From Solanum dulcamara (lineage: Eukaryota > Streptophyta > Magnoliopsida > Solanales > Solanaceae), in NCBI RefSeq assembly GCF_947179165.1, contig NC_077240.1, positions 74,805,501 through 74,869,500 of the forward strand: a stretch of DNA of 64,000 nt, given 5' to 3'. How positions within the stretch are numbered: the first letter of the stretch is position 1; each line of letters starts with the position of its first letter. Shown piece after piece: positions 44,400-53,657 of this stretch. The notes beneath the pieces are model-generated. The model worked only from the letters and a program-made list of their open reading frames with translations. It was not told the origin of the DNA and did no database searches. The position numbers were made by a program, and so were the translations under genes.

Positions 44400-45263
44400 T
44401 ATAATCAACGTATTTCATGATCGAGTCGTGCATAGATTTCTGAATAAGGGTAATTTTTTGTACGTCATAAATTAGTCAGTTGTTATTAATTAATATCAAG
44501 CCTGTATCCAAGAACTCGTGCCTCTTGCTATAGAAGTCGGTAAGAATGCAAAAGACTATTGAGAAGTATCCAACGCACAATATATTTGGACTATCAATTA
44601 CTTAAATAACAATATATATATATATATATATATAGAAACGTTGTCAAACTTTTTCATAAATATGAAAAAGATCAATCTACTAAGATTGACCAAGTAAGGT
44701 AGTTGAGTCTAGTCTAGTTTCTCTTCTATTTATTATTATTTAAATTTTAATATCACATATTTTTAATTACTGTTCTTTTCTCCAATAATTTTTAATATGG
44801 TTTCTTTTCTATTATATTCCCTTTTCAAATCTAATTTGATATGCTTTATTTGAGCCGAGTCTTTCCGAAAAGAAATCTTTTACTTTTTCAATATAGGGAT
44901 GATAATCATAGTTGGTACAATTTATATTTTTAGACTTTACTTGTGATATTACACTAATCTATAGGGTAAAAATAACCAAAGTATGCATACTAATCGGGTT
45001 GTGACTCTTGAATAATAATAGAAACTGTGCACAGAAAGAGAAGACGACACACATGGTTAAATCATGTAGAGACTCGTAGAAGCAAATCAAAGCATTGGTA
45101 TTGTATTAAACCTGGAGAAAAGACTAACGGCTAACGCTAGTTTTTATGAAACTATCTCACTTGTAGATTTGGACATTACTTTCTACTCTTAAATGTCATT
45201 AATTAAGATATTTATCATAAATTAATAACGTTTAATCGTAGACAATCAATCCCTAAAAATGAT
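44400..45263. other. Intergenic with a TA microsatellite
   Basis: AT-rich DNA; (TA)n at about 44608-44632. No gene seen. Confidence 0.6.
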
Positions 45264-45640
45264 CTCTATATAAATTGTAGGATCATCAATCTGTAGAGAC
45301 AGAAAAACAGCAAATCACAAATTTATTTATTTTTTGGTCAGAAGTTTTGCATTAACTAGATCGTATGATTTAATCAAAAGAGTGTTTAAGGGCTACATTT
45401 ATTTAACTGTGGACGAATAAGTATTCAAAGTTCTCCCCTTGTAAGTAGCTACTCTATGACAACTCTTTATGAAGAAATTGAGCAGAAATTTCCGAAGAAG
45501 AATTCATCATTTTTGTTTCATGCTCCCCCATTCCGCCAATTCCTTAACAAGGGTATATCACTCATCTTCTTCCTCGCCATTAAACAACCTCAACTCACGA
45601 TCACAAAAGGTCAAATATTCTTTCTTTGTTATATTTAAGC
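45264..45640 (+). other. Possible promoter and first exon, unrecognised
   Basis: A TATA-like CTCTATATAAAT at about 45264 is followed, 180 bp later, by ATG at 45456 opening 60 codons: MTTLYEEIEQKFPKKNSSFL, FHAPPFRQFLNKG, then a more hydrophobic end to TAA. AACAAGG|GTATAT near 45552 could be a splice donor, which would make the coding part 32 codons. No downstream exon was found. I do not recognise the protein; chance is a fair alternative. Confidence 0.2.
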
Positions 45641-46002
45641 AAAGCACAAATATATACAATAAATCATACTTTATTTTACCGAATACTATCATCTTATTGT
45701 TCATTATTTATCTTATAAGCTTATTGCCTCAACCTAACTTGTTCAGAGATTTCCCCAAATCATCGTTATCGTTGCATCATGTTAACACATGCTATCTTAG
45801 TTATCTCTTATTTATTTTGTTATATTTAATTTGTCTTTTAGCTATTAATCAATTATCAGATTAAAATCAAAATTTTGCTTCTTATCTTAAGACCTCACGT
45901 ATAAATTAAATGTAACTTTTTTTGGATAAATAAGTATGTTGTTACTCTTAGATGAAATAATATTACTGATTTCTACCCTAAAATAATTACAAAGAAATAA
46001 AT
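45641..46002. other. Intergenic, no gene seen
   Basis: Very AT-rich. Leucine/isoleucine-rich open frames here follow from composition. Confidence 0.5.
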
Positions 46003-46256
46003 GATCCCTCCATCCCAATTTAATTTAAGTGTTTAACTTCTTCTTCTTTTTTTTTTTGGTTTGTCTAAAAAAAATTGGTATCTCTTTTTATGTTTAGTAA
46101 ATTTTTCAATTCTAATATTCTACAAGATAAATTTAAAATTATAAATAAATTATATATTTTTTTTAATTTAAATTATAAAATTTAAAATTCACTTATATTT
46201 TTTAAAATTTTATGTTCCAAAGGAAATCCAAATCAAAAGAAAATTGAGATGTAGAT
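46003..46256. mobile_element. Stowaway-like MITE, degraded
   Basis: Left end CCCTCCATCCCAATTTAATT AAGTG-type; the right end, read inward on the other strand, is CTACATCTCAATTTTCTTTT. The similarity of the ends (CTCCATCCCAATTT against CTACATCTCAATTT) and the internal TTTAAAATTATAAAT-rich body fit this class. TA flanks are not clean. Confidence 0.5.
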
Positions 46257-46545
46257 GCAAGGAGGCAGATTTCTTGTACGCCACTTGGCTATCTATACAT
46301 ATTGTAAAATCATCATAATACGTGTCTGCATTATATACAATTTAGCAGAGCCATGAAATAGAAACGGTGTGGTTGCTTTATCATATATATCGTGGCTACT
46401 TTTTTCTACTACTTACTACCAAATGGTATTCAACCATTCTCAACATCTGAGGTATTCAAGATTTTGAGATGATATATGTATTATTATAAAATGTAAATTT
46501 AAAATATAAGTGTGATTAATTTTATATTTAGATTTAATATATATA
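46257..46545. other. Intergenic, no gene seen
   Basis: AT-rich spacer between the MITE and the hAT-like element. Confidence 0.5.
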
Positions 46546-47497
46546 TAGGCGTATCTCCATGAAGGTCAGGGATTTATTCGAACCTTCTTCGTCGAAAAAT
46601 TACATTATATATATAAGGTCAAATTCTATTTTTTGTTAGTATATATATTAAAATGAACCCTCTTTGACACAAACAATAAGCTTAGCTTAGTGGTTAAGGG
46701 GTTCAACAATCGCCTCAAGGTGTGGAGCATTGTTGTTTTTTGTTTCATTATTTTTATTTATATGTCATTTCTCCTTTTCAATTTTCATTTGTTTAAATTT
46801 ATTAGGCACATTATTTTTATTTTTATATTTTATTCTTTTTATCTTTATTGCTTATTTTATTTACGTAATTCTCTTTTTATATATTAATTCAAAGAAACTC
46901 TTTAAAAATATATGAATTATTATTAACATGAAATTGAGATAGAAAAAATATTTTTTAAGATAAGGTAAATTAAATTTGATCGAACGAAGAAATTTAAAAG
47001 ACATGAATATTCATGATATCGCTTTCTTATTATTTTTTTCAGAGAGATGTAAACTAAACTTATTTGATTTTTTAATGTTTGTCTTTTATTTTTTATTTTT
47101 TTACAAATGAAAAACCTTATAAATTGAATAAATGAACTAAAAATCGGCGATGCCATTCATTTAGCCTTTTAATATGCATTATAATATTAGCAACTCAATC
47201 CCTATACATTTTTAAAGAATCTTGACAATTTTCAAAGTAACATATGATTGTATGAACACTAATTTTAAAAAATAAAAATAAAGTAGAACAATACAAAATC
47301 AAAAAAAAAAATCATATTTTTTTTAAAAAAAGACTCAATGGATCAAGGTAAAAGTAGGAAGAAACACTATATGCGACATGACAAAAAAAGTTAAATTTAG
47401 CGGGTTAAGGTTATTTTTCTTCTCCGTTTTGCTTCATTTTTTGACTTACTTCTTTAAATGTTGAACCCCCTTTATAAAAATACTGGCTTCGCTACTA
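46546..47497. mobile_element. hAT-like non-autonomous element, enlarged
   Basis: The left end TAGGCGTATCTCCATGAAGG, with TCAGGGATTTATTCGAACC and TTCTTCGTCGAAAAATTACA, and the right end TTGAACCCCCTTTATAAAAA, TACTGGCTTCGCTACTA match the outline of a common short Solanaceae hAT-type repeat whose ends read (C/T)AGNGGCGGAGCCA. Flanks TATATATA (46538-46545) and TATATATT (47498-47505) fit an 8-bp duplication but lie in TA-rich DNA. At 952 bp it is longer than the usual few hundred bp, because an AT-rich segment (about 46740-47400) is present inside. A tRNA A-box-like word (TAGCTTAGTGG) at 46685 has no B box. Confidence 0.5.
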
Positions 47498-47780
47498 TAT
47501 ATATATTGTGGTCGAAAAAATTAAGATCGACTGAATCCCTTGATTATATCATTCAGTACCATTATTCTAATATACACATTTAGTTTAATTATATAAAAAA
47601 TTACATTGCTAAAAAAATTACTCTCTCCGTTTCAGTTGATATGAGGTAATTTGACTTGATATGGATTTTAAGAAAGAAAGAGACTTTTGAAACTTGTGAT
47701 TTAAAATAAGTCATAGATATTTATGTGGTTACAAATCATTTCATTAAGGGTAAAATGAGCATTTTAAAGATAAATTAAAC

Positions 47781-48080
47781 AACAACAACAACATACCCAA
47801 TGAAATCCCACAAGTGGGGTCTGGGGAGGGTAAGATGTATGCAGACCTTATCACTACCTCATGGAGATAGAGAAGCTGTTTTCGAAAGACCATCGGCTCA
47901 AAAGTCAAAGTCCCAAGTAAAAGAGAAAATAATATATATATATAGCATAATGGCAGAAAAAATGAAAAGCGATACAAATTTTACAGGACAGGAACAATAA
48001 CAAGAACAATAATAATAGCAAAGTAATGTGATACTCAAAGAAAATAACAACACAACTATAAAGGCACGCCTAGATCTACG
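47781..48080 (-). repeat. LINE 3' untranslated tail with (TTG)n end
   Basis: On the minus strand: GAGCCGATGGTCTTTCGAAA, AACAGCTTCTCTATCTCCAT, AAGGTCTGCATACATCTTAC, CCTCCCCAGACCCCACTTGT, then (TTG)n. It is shared by RTE LINEs and SolS/TS-type SINEs, whose mobilisation depends on recognition of this tail. A SINE alone is excluded because RT sequence continues upstream. Confidence 0.85.
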
Positions 48081-48803
48081 ACCACCCTAAATCGACATAC
48101 GACCAGATACCATTCTATCCCTTCTAGCCTTCTACCCTAATCCATGACCTCCACTCCTTTCTATCTAAGGCCATGTCCTCGGTGATATGGAGTAGCTCTA
48201 TATCTTGTCTAATCACCTCTCTTTAATACTTTTTCGGTCTACCCCTATCCCTCCGCATAACCCCTATATCCAACCGCTCGCACCTCCTAACTGGGGCGTC
48301 GACACCCCTCCTCTGTACATGCCCAAATCATCTCAGTCTCGCTTCTCTCATCTTGTCTATCATAGATGTCACTCTCACCTTCTCCCGAATAACCTCATTC
48401 CTGATCTTATCGCACCTAATGTGTCCACACATTCATCTCAGCATCTTCATCTCCGCCACATGCATCTTCTGAACATGACAGTTCTTTACTGGCCAGCACT
48501 CTACTCTATATAACAACGTTAGTCTAACCACCATTGTGTAAAACTTATCTTTAAGTTTAGGTGATATGTTCTTATCTCACAGGACTCTAGAGGCAATCTT
48601 TCATTTCATCCACGCTGTCCCAATGCGGTGCGTAACATCATCATCGATGTCCCCACTACTCTGAATGATGAATCCAAGATATTTAAAGCTTTCTATCTTG
48701 GGGATAGGTTGAGTGACAAGCCTCACTTACATGCCCTCTTCCTCTATCACAAGACTAAATTTACACTCCAGGTATTCTATTTTGGTCCTGCTCAATCTGA
48801 ATC
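48081..48803 (-). pseudogene. LINE reverse transcriptase, C-terminal part
   Basis: Minus-strand frames give [79 protein letters not shown] and DIELLHITEDMALDRKEWRS, the thumb and C-terminal segments of RTE reverse transcriptase. Stops interrupt at several places. It is separated from the palm domain by the inserted hAT (48812-49698). Confidence 0.88.
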
Positions 48804-48811
48804 CTTTGGAC

Positions 48812-49698
48812 TAAACCTATTAAGTGGGCACTTATTTTTTGGCCCACCAGATACTGGGCTGGGCCGGTATTTCAAATTTATTTGGTTCTTCTATATCGTA
48901 AATTTTTTGATATTCATTTTCATTCATATCATGTGCACCTACACCTATTTCTCCAAATTCACTAGGTGGTACTTCAGGCATACGAGAATAATTTCTACTT
49001 GTATTACCTCTATTGGAAGTACTTTTTTTCTCACTATCATTATCTCCGTCTGAACACAAATTTTTAACACTTTTACCTATATTTTTTAATCTATCCATTA
49101 TACAAATTAAACTAATAAAAATTATAAACAAAAAAATTAAATATTTAAAATTACTAAAATTAATTTACTAAATAAAATCAAGAGAAGGAACGATTATACC
49201 AGATTGTCGGAATCAAACAAAGAATCGTAAAATTGATGAAATGTTGAATATTTGAAAGTTGAAAACTTCCACTTGATGTTGTTAATTGCAAAAAATAAAA
49301 AAAGATTGATATCACTATAAGAAAATATTGAGAGAATTAGATGATTGTTGATGGAAAAAAATGATTAAATATTATACGTATTTATAGCAAAAAAAAATGA
49401 TTAATAATTTTTTATTATTTTAAAAAGACCATTTTTGGCCAATTTTCAGAAATGGCCCAACAGCTATTTCTGAAAAGTGGCCCAAACGGCCAAATTCAAA
49501 AATTAAAAAAAAAAATTAGGCCGGCTACCGATCCCTTACCGAGCCGGTCTTACCGGTCCAGGCCAAAAAACAGACCGAATCGGCCCAATATTTTTAGGGG
49601 GTGGGCAGATACCCGATCCATTTCCTACCGTGTCGGGCCCTTAATGGGCCGATCTTGGTGGGCCAAAAACTGAGACACTGGCCCAGTTGACACCCCTA
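48812..49698 (-). mobile_element. hAT element nested in the LINE, 8-bp target duplication
   Basis: LINE sequence is interrupted between two copies of CTTTGGAC (48804-48811 and 49699-49706). The right end read inward is TAGGGGTGTCAACTGGGCC, a typical plant hAT start; the left end TAAACCTATTAAGTGGGC matches in its inner half only. Subterminal GGGCC/GGCCC words (GGCCCACCAG, GGGCCGGTA, TACCGGTCCAGGCC) cluster at both ends. An open frame on the minus strand (48832-49131) begins MFIIFISLICIMDRLKNIGK and is Ser/Asn/Glu-rich, like the N-terminal lead of hAT transposases, but no zinc finger or catalytic core follows, so the 887-bp element is a deletion derivative. Confidence 0.88.
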
Positions 49699-49706
49699 CT
49701 TTGGAC

Positions 49707-50490
49707 TCCAGCATTTGTCTCCAAACATCCAAACTATCGTTAACTCTGTCCCGAGTCTCATCAATCAAATGTTATCGTCCGCAAATAGCATACACCATGG
49801 AACCTCCTCCTGAATAGACCGTGTCAGCTCATACATCACCAAGGCAAAAAGAAAAAGACTCAGCATAGATCCTTGATGTAGTCCCATCTCAACAGGAAAA
49901 CGCTCTGAGTCACCTCCCACCGTCCTAACACGCGTCTTGGCTCCAGCATACATGTCCTTTATCGCCCTAATATACACCATTGGGATACCTTTAGCCTCCA
50001 GACACTTCTAGAGAACATTCCTCAGAAATTTTTCATAAACCTTTTCAAGGTCAATGAACACCATATGGAGATCCCTTTTTCTTTCTCTAAATTTCTTCAC
50101 TAGTCTCTGCATAAGATGGATTGCTTCAGTAGTTGACCGCCCCTGCATGAATCCGAACTGATTCTCTAAGATTGACACTCCTCTCCTCACCCTCATCTCC
50201 ACCATTCTCTCCCAAATCTTCATAGTGTGGCTTAGCAATTTGATACTCCTATAATTATTATAGTTTTGGATATCACCCTTGTTCTTGTACAATGGAATCA
50301 TAGTACTCCACCTCCATTCATCGGACATCTTAGCAGTTTTCAAAATAACATTAAAAAACTTAGTCAACCACTCCAAACCTTCTTTGTTAGTGCTCTTCCA
50401 GAAGTCCATTAAAATCTCACCAGGTTCGGTCTCTCTCCCTCTCCTCATCCCGCTGATAGCATGTCTAACCTGCTCAATCCTAAAACACAT
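49707..50490 (-). pseudogene. LINE reverse transcriptase, finger and palm parts
   Basis: The minus strand reads MCFRIEQVRHAISGMRRGRE, STMIPLYKNKGDIQNYNNYR, SIKLLSHTMKIWERMVEMRV, ILENQFGFMQGRSTTEAIHL and LHMVFIDLEKVYEKFLRNVL (50490-50008), then after a TAG VYIRAIKDMYAGAKTRVRTV, GLHQGSMLSLFLFALVMYEL and MLFADDNI (49980-49765) with the catalytic F-A-D-D. A stop follows DNI. The enzyme would copy LINE RNA at the nicked target. Several family residues are changed and at least three stops occur. Confidence 0.93.
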
Positions 50491-51084
50491 GCAGTACCCA
50501 AAGTTTCAAAGACTATAAGAGTACGCCAAATCACCCAGTACAATGTCTCTGTCTCCTTTTTTATTTAAGAATTTGTAGAAGTAAGCTTGCCACCCCTGCT
50601 TGATAGAGGTCTCATCCACTAACACCTTACCTTCCTCGTCCTAGATTCACTTTACTAGATCTAGGTTGCGGGCTTTTCTTTCTCGCTTTGGAGAGCCTAT
50701 ACAATCTCTTATCCCCTTCTTTTTCCCCTAACTCGACATATAAGCATTCAAAAGCTGTCGTCTTAGCATTGTTGACCGCCGACTTTGCTTCCGTCTTCGC
50801 CTTCTTATAGATATCTTTAAGTTTACTCTTCTCATCCTCATCCATGCACCCCAACCACTCTGTATAGACAACTTTCTTGGATTTCACTTTGTCTTTTACT
50901 TCTCCATTCCACCACCAATCTCCTTGACGACCACCAAAGATTCCTCTCGATACCCCTAGAACCTCGATAGCTTCTTTTCTAATGCAGCCAGCTGCCATGT
51001 CCCACACGTTGTTCACATCCCTATTACTACTACAGGCCCCTAAATCAGTCAACTTCTCCCCCATCTCTCGAGACAAGGAAGGAA
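50491..51084 (-). pseudogene. LINE linker between endonuclease and RT
   Basis: Frame 51097-50627 reads NRDVNNVWDMAAGCIRKEAI, EVLGVSRGIFGGRQGDWWWN, VKDKVKSKKVVYTEWLGCMD and KAKTEAKSAVNNAKTTAFEC, the known connecting region of plant RTE elements with the GDWWWN motif. A TAG follows at 50627 and the frame into RT is broken (50491-50626). Confidence 0.88.
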
Positions 51085-52005
51085 TTAGGCCCCCCACCTA
51101 ATTCTCGGTCGGTCATAAAAGGTCTTCTTTCTCCTATCCTTCTTAATCTCCAAGTCCATCACCAAAAGCTTATATTCTGTAGTAATATAATTTTCACTCA
51201 AAATAACCTTGCAATCCTTACAAAGGCCTCTATCACCTTTTCGGAGAAGTAAGTAGTCAATCTGAGTCCTAGCTACCGTGCTACTAAAAGTGACCAATTG
51301 ATTATCCCTCTTCAGAAAACACGAGTTAGAAATAATCAACTCAAAGGCTTTAGCAAACTCCAGAAGAGATACCCCGCCGTCATTTCTTTCCCTAAAAATA
51401 AAGTCTCCATGGACATCATCAAAACTATCAGAAGTTGTACCGATATAACCATTGAAATCTCCACCAATGAAAATCTTTTCAGTACTCGGTATACCTCTCA
51501 CTAACTCATCCAAACCCTCCTAAAAGGGCCTTTTGACTTCTTCATCCAGGATCACATAGGGTGCATATGCACTAACAACATTCACAATAAGCCTGTCTAT
51601 AACTAACTTAATAAACATCATCCTATCATTGATCCCCTTTACCTCCACCACACACTCCCTAAGATCCTCATCGACTAGAATACCTATTTCATTCCTATCT
51701 CTTGAGCCTCCTCAGTACCATAATTTAAAACCGTCTACATTCCGAGCTTTGGAACCTACCCATCTAATCTCCTGAACACAGGCTATATTAATCTTTTTCC
51801 TCTTAAGATTCTTCACTAGCTCTATGGACTTCCCTGTAAGGGACCCTATGTTCCACGATCCTACTCTCAACTTACAAAAATCCATCTCCCTCTTACCACT
51901 ATTTCCCCTCGCCTTCAACCCCAATTGAGGACATGACCCTAGTGCATCATCAGTAACTAAAGCCACTAAAATGATATAAACTACAAAGTGAAAAATTGAT
52001 AACAA
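51085..52005 (-). pseudogene. LINE endonuclease domain (broken)
   Basis: The endonuclease nicks the target DNA to prime reverse transcription. Readable on the minus strand: RVGSWNIGSLTGKSIELVKN with the W-N pair, IACVQEIRWVGSKARNVDGF with the catalytic Glu, FIGGDFNGYIGTTSDSFDDV with the D-x-N motif, and STVARTQIDYLLLRKGDRG. The last catalytic His position, in TEYKLLVMD, is Tyr here, which by itself would inactivate the enzyme. Between 51514 and 51711 the frame has at least six stops, and the leader (52005 upstream) is unconserved. Confidence 0.92.
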
Positions 52006-52412
52006 ATAAATCTAGAAAATACAAGCAATTAGATAATAATTGACAATATATAATGTATAATAAAGAGACAACACCACTAGCTAATAGGCAAATCAAGAAC
52101 ACTAAACACCAAGTGGAGAAGGAAAAATGAAGAACAATAACTAGAACACTAATGGTAAGAACTAAGAAAGAAGAACAATAATCCAACTATCAGAAAGTGA
52201 TACTAAAATTTTGTAATACTAAAATATAAATGGGAGCACAAATAATAAATTGAGGAGAGGAAAGATAGAACCTGACCTAGAGAAAGATGTGACGAAGATT
52301 CTGACGTCGCCAGAAAGTTTGCCGGAAAATTTCGTCGGAAGGATCTCACCGAAAATTAATAGATCTAACTCAAAAGAAAAGTGAGTCATATAAATTGAGA
52401 CACAAGAAATAG

Positions 52413-53450
52413 AGAGTAGGTGTTACATAATTTTAGAAAGAAAAATAATATATGATAGATATATGATTCAAATTTCTAACCTCACTTAAAGAGATGCACC
52501 CAATCATTATCGCATTATATGATACTTCAAGTATTGATTCACGCATCTATATTTAAATATTTTTAAAAAATATGACACTATTATATATAATTTTAATAGG
52601 GGGGCATGACTTCACATGAATCCAATGACCCCTCTGCATACCCCCCTCGAGGAGAACGTAGCCTTTTAATTCCAGGTTCATTTGAAGTCATAATTTTAGA
52701 CATCAAAGCATACATTTTACCCAAATCTCATAGAGTTAAGAACTAATTACGTTATATCCCTACACTTTTTCAAATTACAAAAATTTCTTAAAATTTAAGA
52801 ATTTCAAATACATCATTCAATGTCATATATATATATATATATATATATCGTATCCCGATTTTAGATACATCATATCCCTGTTTTGGATAAATCACTCAAC
52901 GTTCAGATACATTACTTTTTATACAAGACACACATGTCTCGATAAATTGCTCAACGTCCCGATACATCGCGTCCCTATACATTACCTTTGTTGATACAAG
53001 ACACACCTGTCCCTATACATTGCGTCCCGATACATCGTGTAAGAGGTTATGTATCTGAAAATATGAGAGAGTAAGAATTTTTGTAATTTTTTCAAATGGT
53101 AGAAAATTTTAGAGATTATACTAAAATAAGTTGTGTATTTAAGTAATTTTTTCATAAAAAATTATTAGATTTGAATTTTTTTTTAAACGTTACAATGAAT
53201 TTGACACTGAGAATCTTAAATTTTGATCTTATTAAAATTAAATTTTAAATGCACTTTTTCTTTTTGGCACCGTTTGAAATTCTATGCTAAATAGTAAAAA
53301 AATATTTTAAAAAATATAGATATTTGACACCGTTTTGTGCTACGATATTTTTACATGATATAGGTCTTATATCTGCAAGTCATTATTACTAGCTACTCCA
53401 TTGATACAAATAATATCAATGATAATATATATTTGTAAGTTTAGAGAAGT
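52413..53450. repeat. AT-rich spacer with TA microsatellite and GATACAT repeats
   Basis: (AT)n at about 52829-52848 is followed by a block to about 53045 in which CCCGATACAT, TACATCGCGTCCC, TACAAGACACACMTGTC and CTCAACGTCCCGATACATCG recur at 20-60 base spacing. This GATACAT-type block forms a small diverged tandem array. No gene seen in the remainder. Confidence 0.7.
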
Positions 53451-53657
53451 AGAGAAAGAAGGAGTAGTTTAGGCGTGCCCTCCATGGCTCCATCAAAGAC
53501 ACGAAAGTTGAAAATTTTGACGGTGCCACGCTGGGTGCGGCTGAACTATGTCTTCTCTTCATCATGTGCCCTATTGAAACGAGCTATGTCGAATATGCTG
53601 ATATTGATTATCAGATCGACGTTAGTTTTGTCGACCATTATTTTGCATCATGAGTAC
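53451..53657 (+). other. Exon-like open stretch, unrecognised
   Basis: A GC-richer island in AT-rich DNA. One frame, open from about 53471 to a TGA near 53651 but lacking ATG at its beginning, reads RALHGSIKDTKVENFDGATL, GAAELCLLFIMCPIETSYVE and YADIDYQIDVSFVDHYFAS. Another frame opens with ATG at 53475 and runs 65 codons (MPSMAPSKTRKLKILTVPRW..). The first has the more protein-like composition. A purine-rich lead with GTTTAGGCG precedes it. I do not recognise either; a decayed exon is possible. Confidence 0.25.

Larger units (their letters stand above)
47781..52370 (-). mobile_element. RTE-type LINE (minus strand), decayed and interrupted
   Basis: On the minus strand the order is 5' leader, apurinic-type endonuclease (52005-51085), linker, reverse transcriptase (50490-48080, interrupted by a hAT) and a 3' tail. 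The 3' tail includes GACCCCACTTGTGGGATTTC and ends in a (TTG)n run (plus strand ACAACAACAACA at 47781), the termini of RTE LINEs and of the SINEs that borrow them in Solanaceae. There are many stops, so it is inactive. A target duplication could not be fixed. It inserted into a MITE. Confidence 0.92.
47624..52412. mobile_element. MITE split by a LINE (outer level of the nest)
   Basis: The left half starts CTCTCTCCGTTTCAGTTGAT after TTA (about 47624) and contains TTTGACTTGATATGGATTTT, AAATAAGTCATAGATATTTA and the words ATTTCATTAAGGGTAAAATG, up to 47780. The right half, about 52370-52412, reads AAAGTGAGTCATATAAATTG and AGACACAAGAAATAGAGAGTA. Read inward, the right end TACTCTCTATTTCT mirrors the left TACTCTCTCCGTTTC. 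Such a pair of ends with GTCATATAAATTGAGAC is usual for Stowaway-like Solanaceae MITEs. The LINE sits between the halves. Confidence 0.65.

Noticed and set aside
46678..46720. tRNA A-box-like word TAGCTTAGTGG, possible SINE or tRNA
   Set aside because: No B box at the required spacing, no cloverleaf and no SINE tail; it is inside the hAT-like element.
47781..48080. SINE of the SolS/TS type
   Set aside because: The tail matches, but LINE reverse transcriptase sequence continues directly upstream on the same strand, so this is the tail of the LINE itself.
48628..49053. 141-codon plus-strand frame
   Set aside because: It runs across the LINE/hAT boundary on the strand opposite to the LINE coding sequence; a chance antisense frame.
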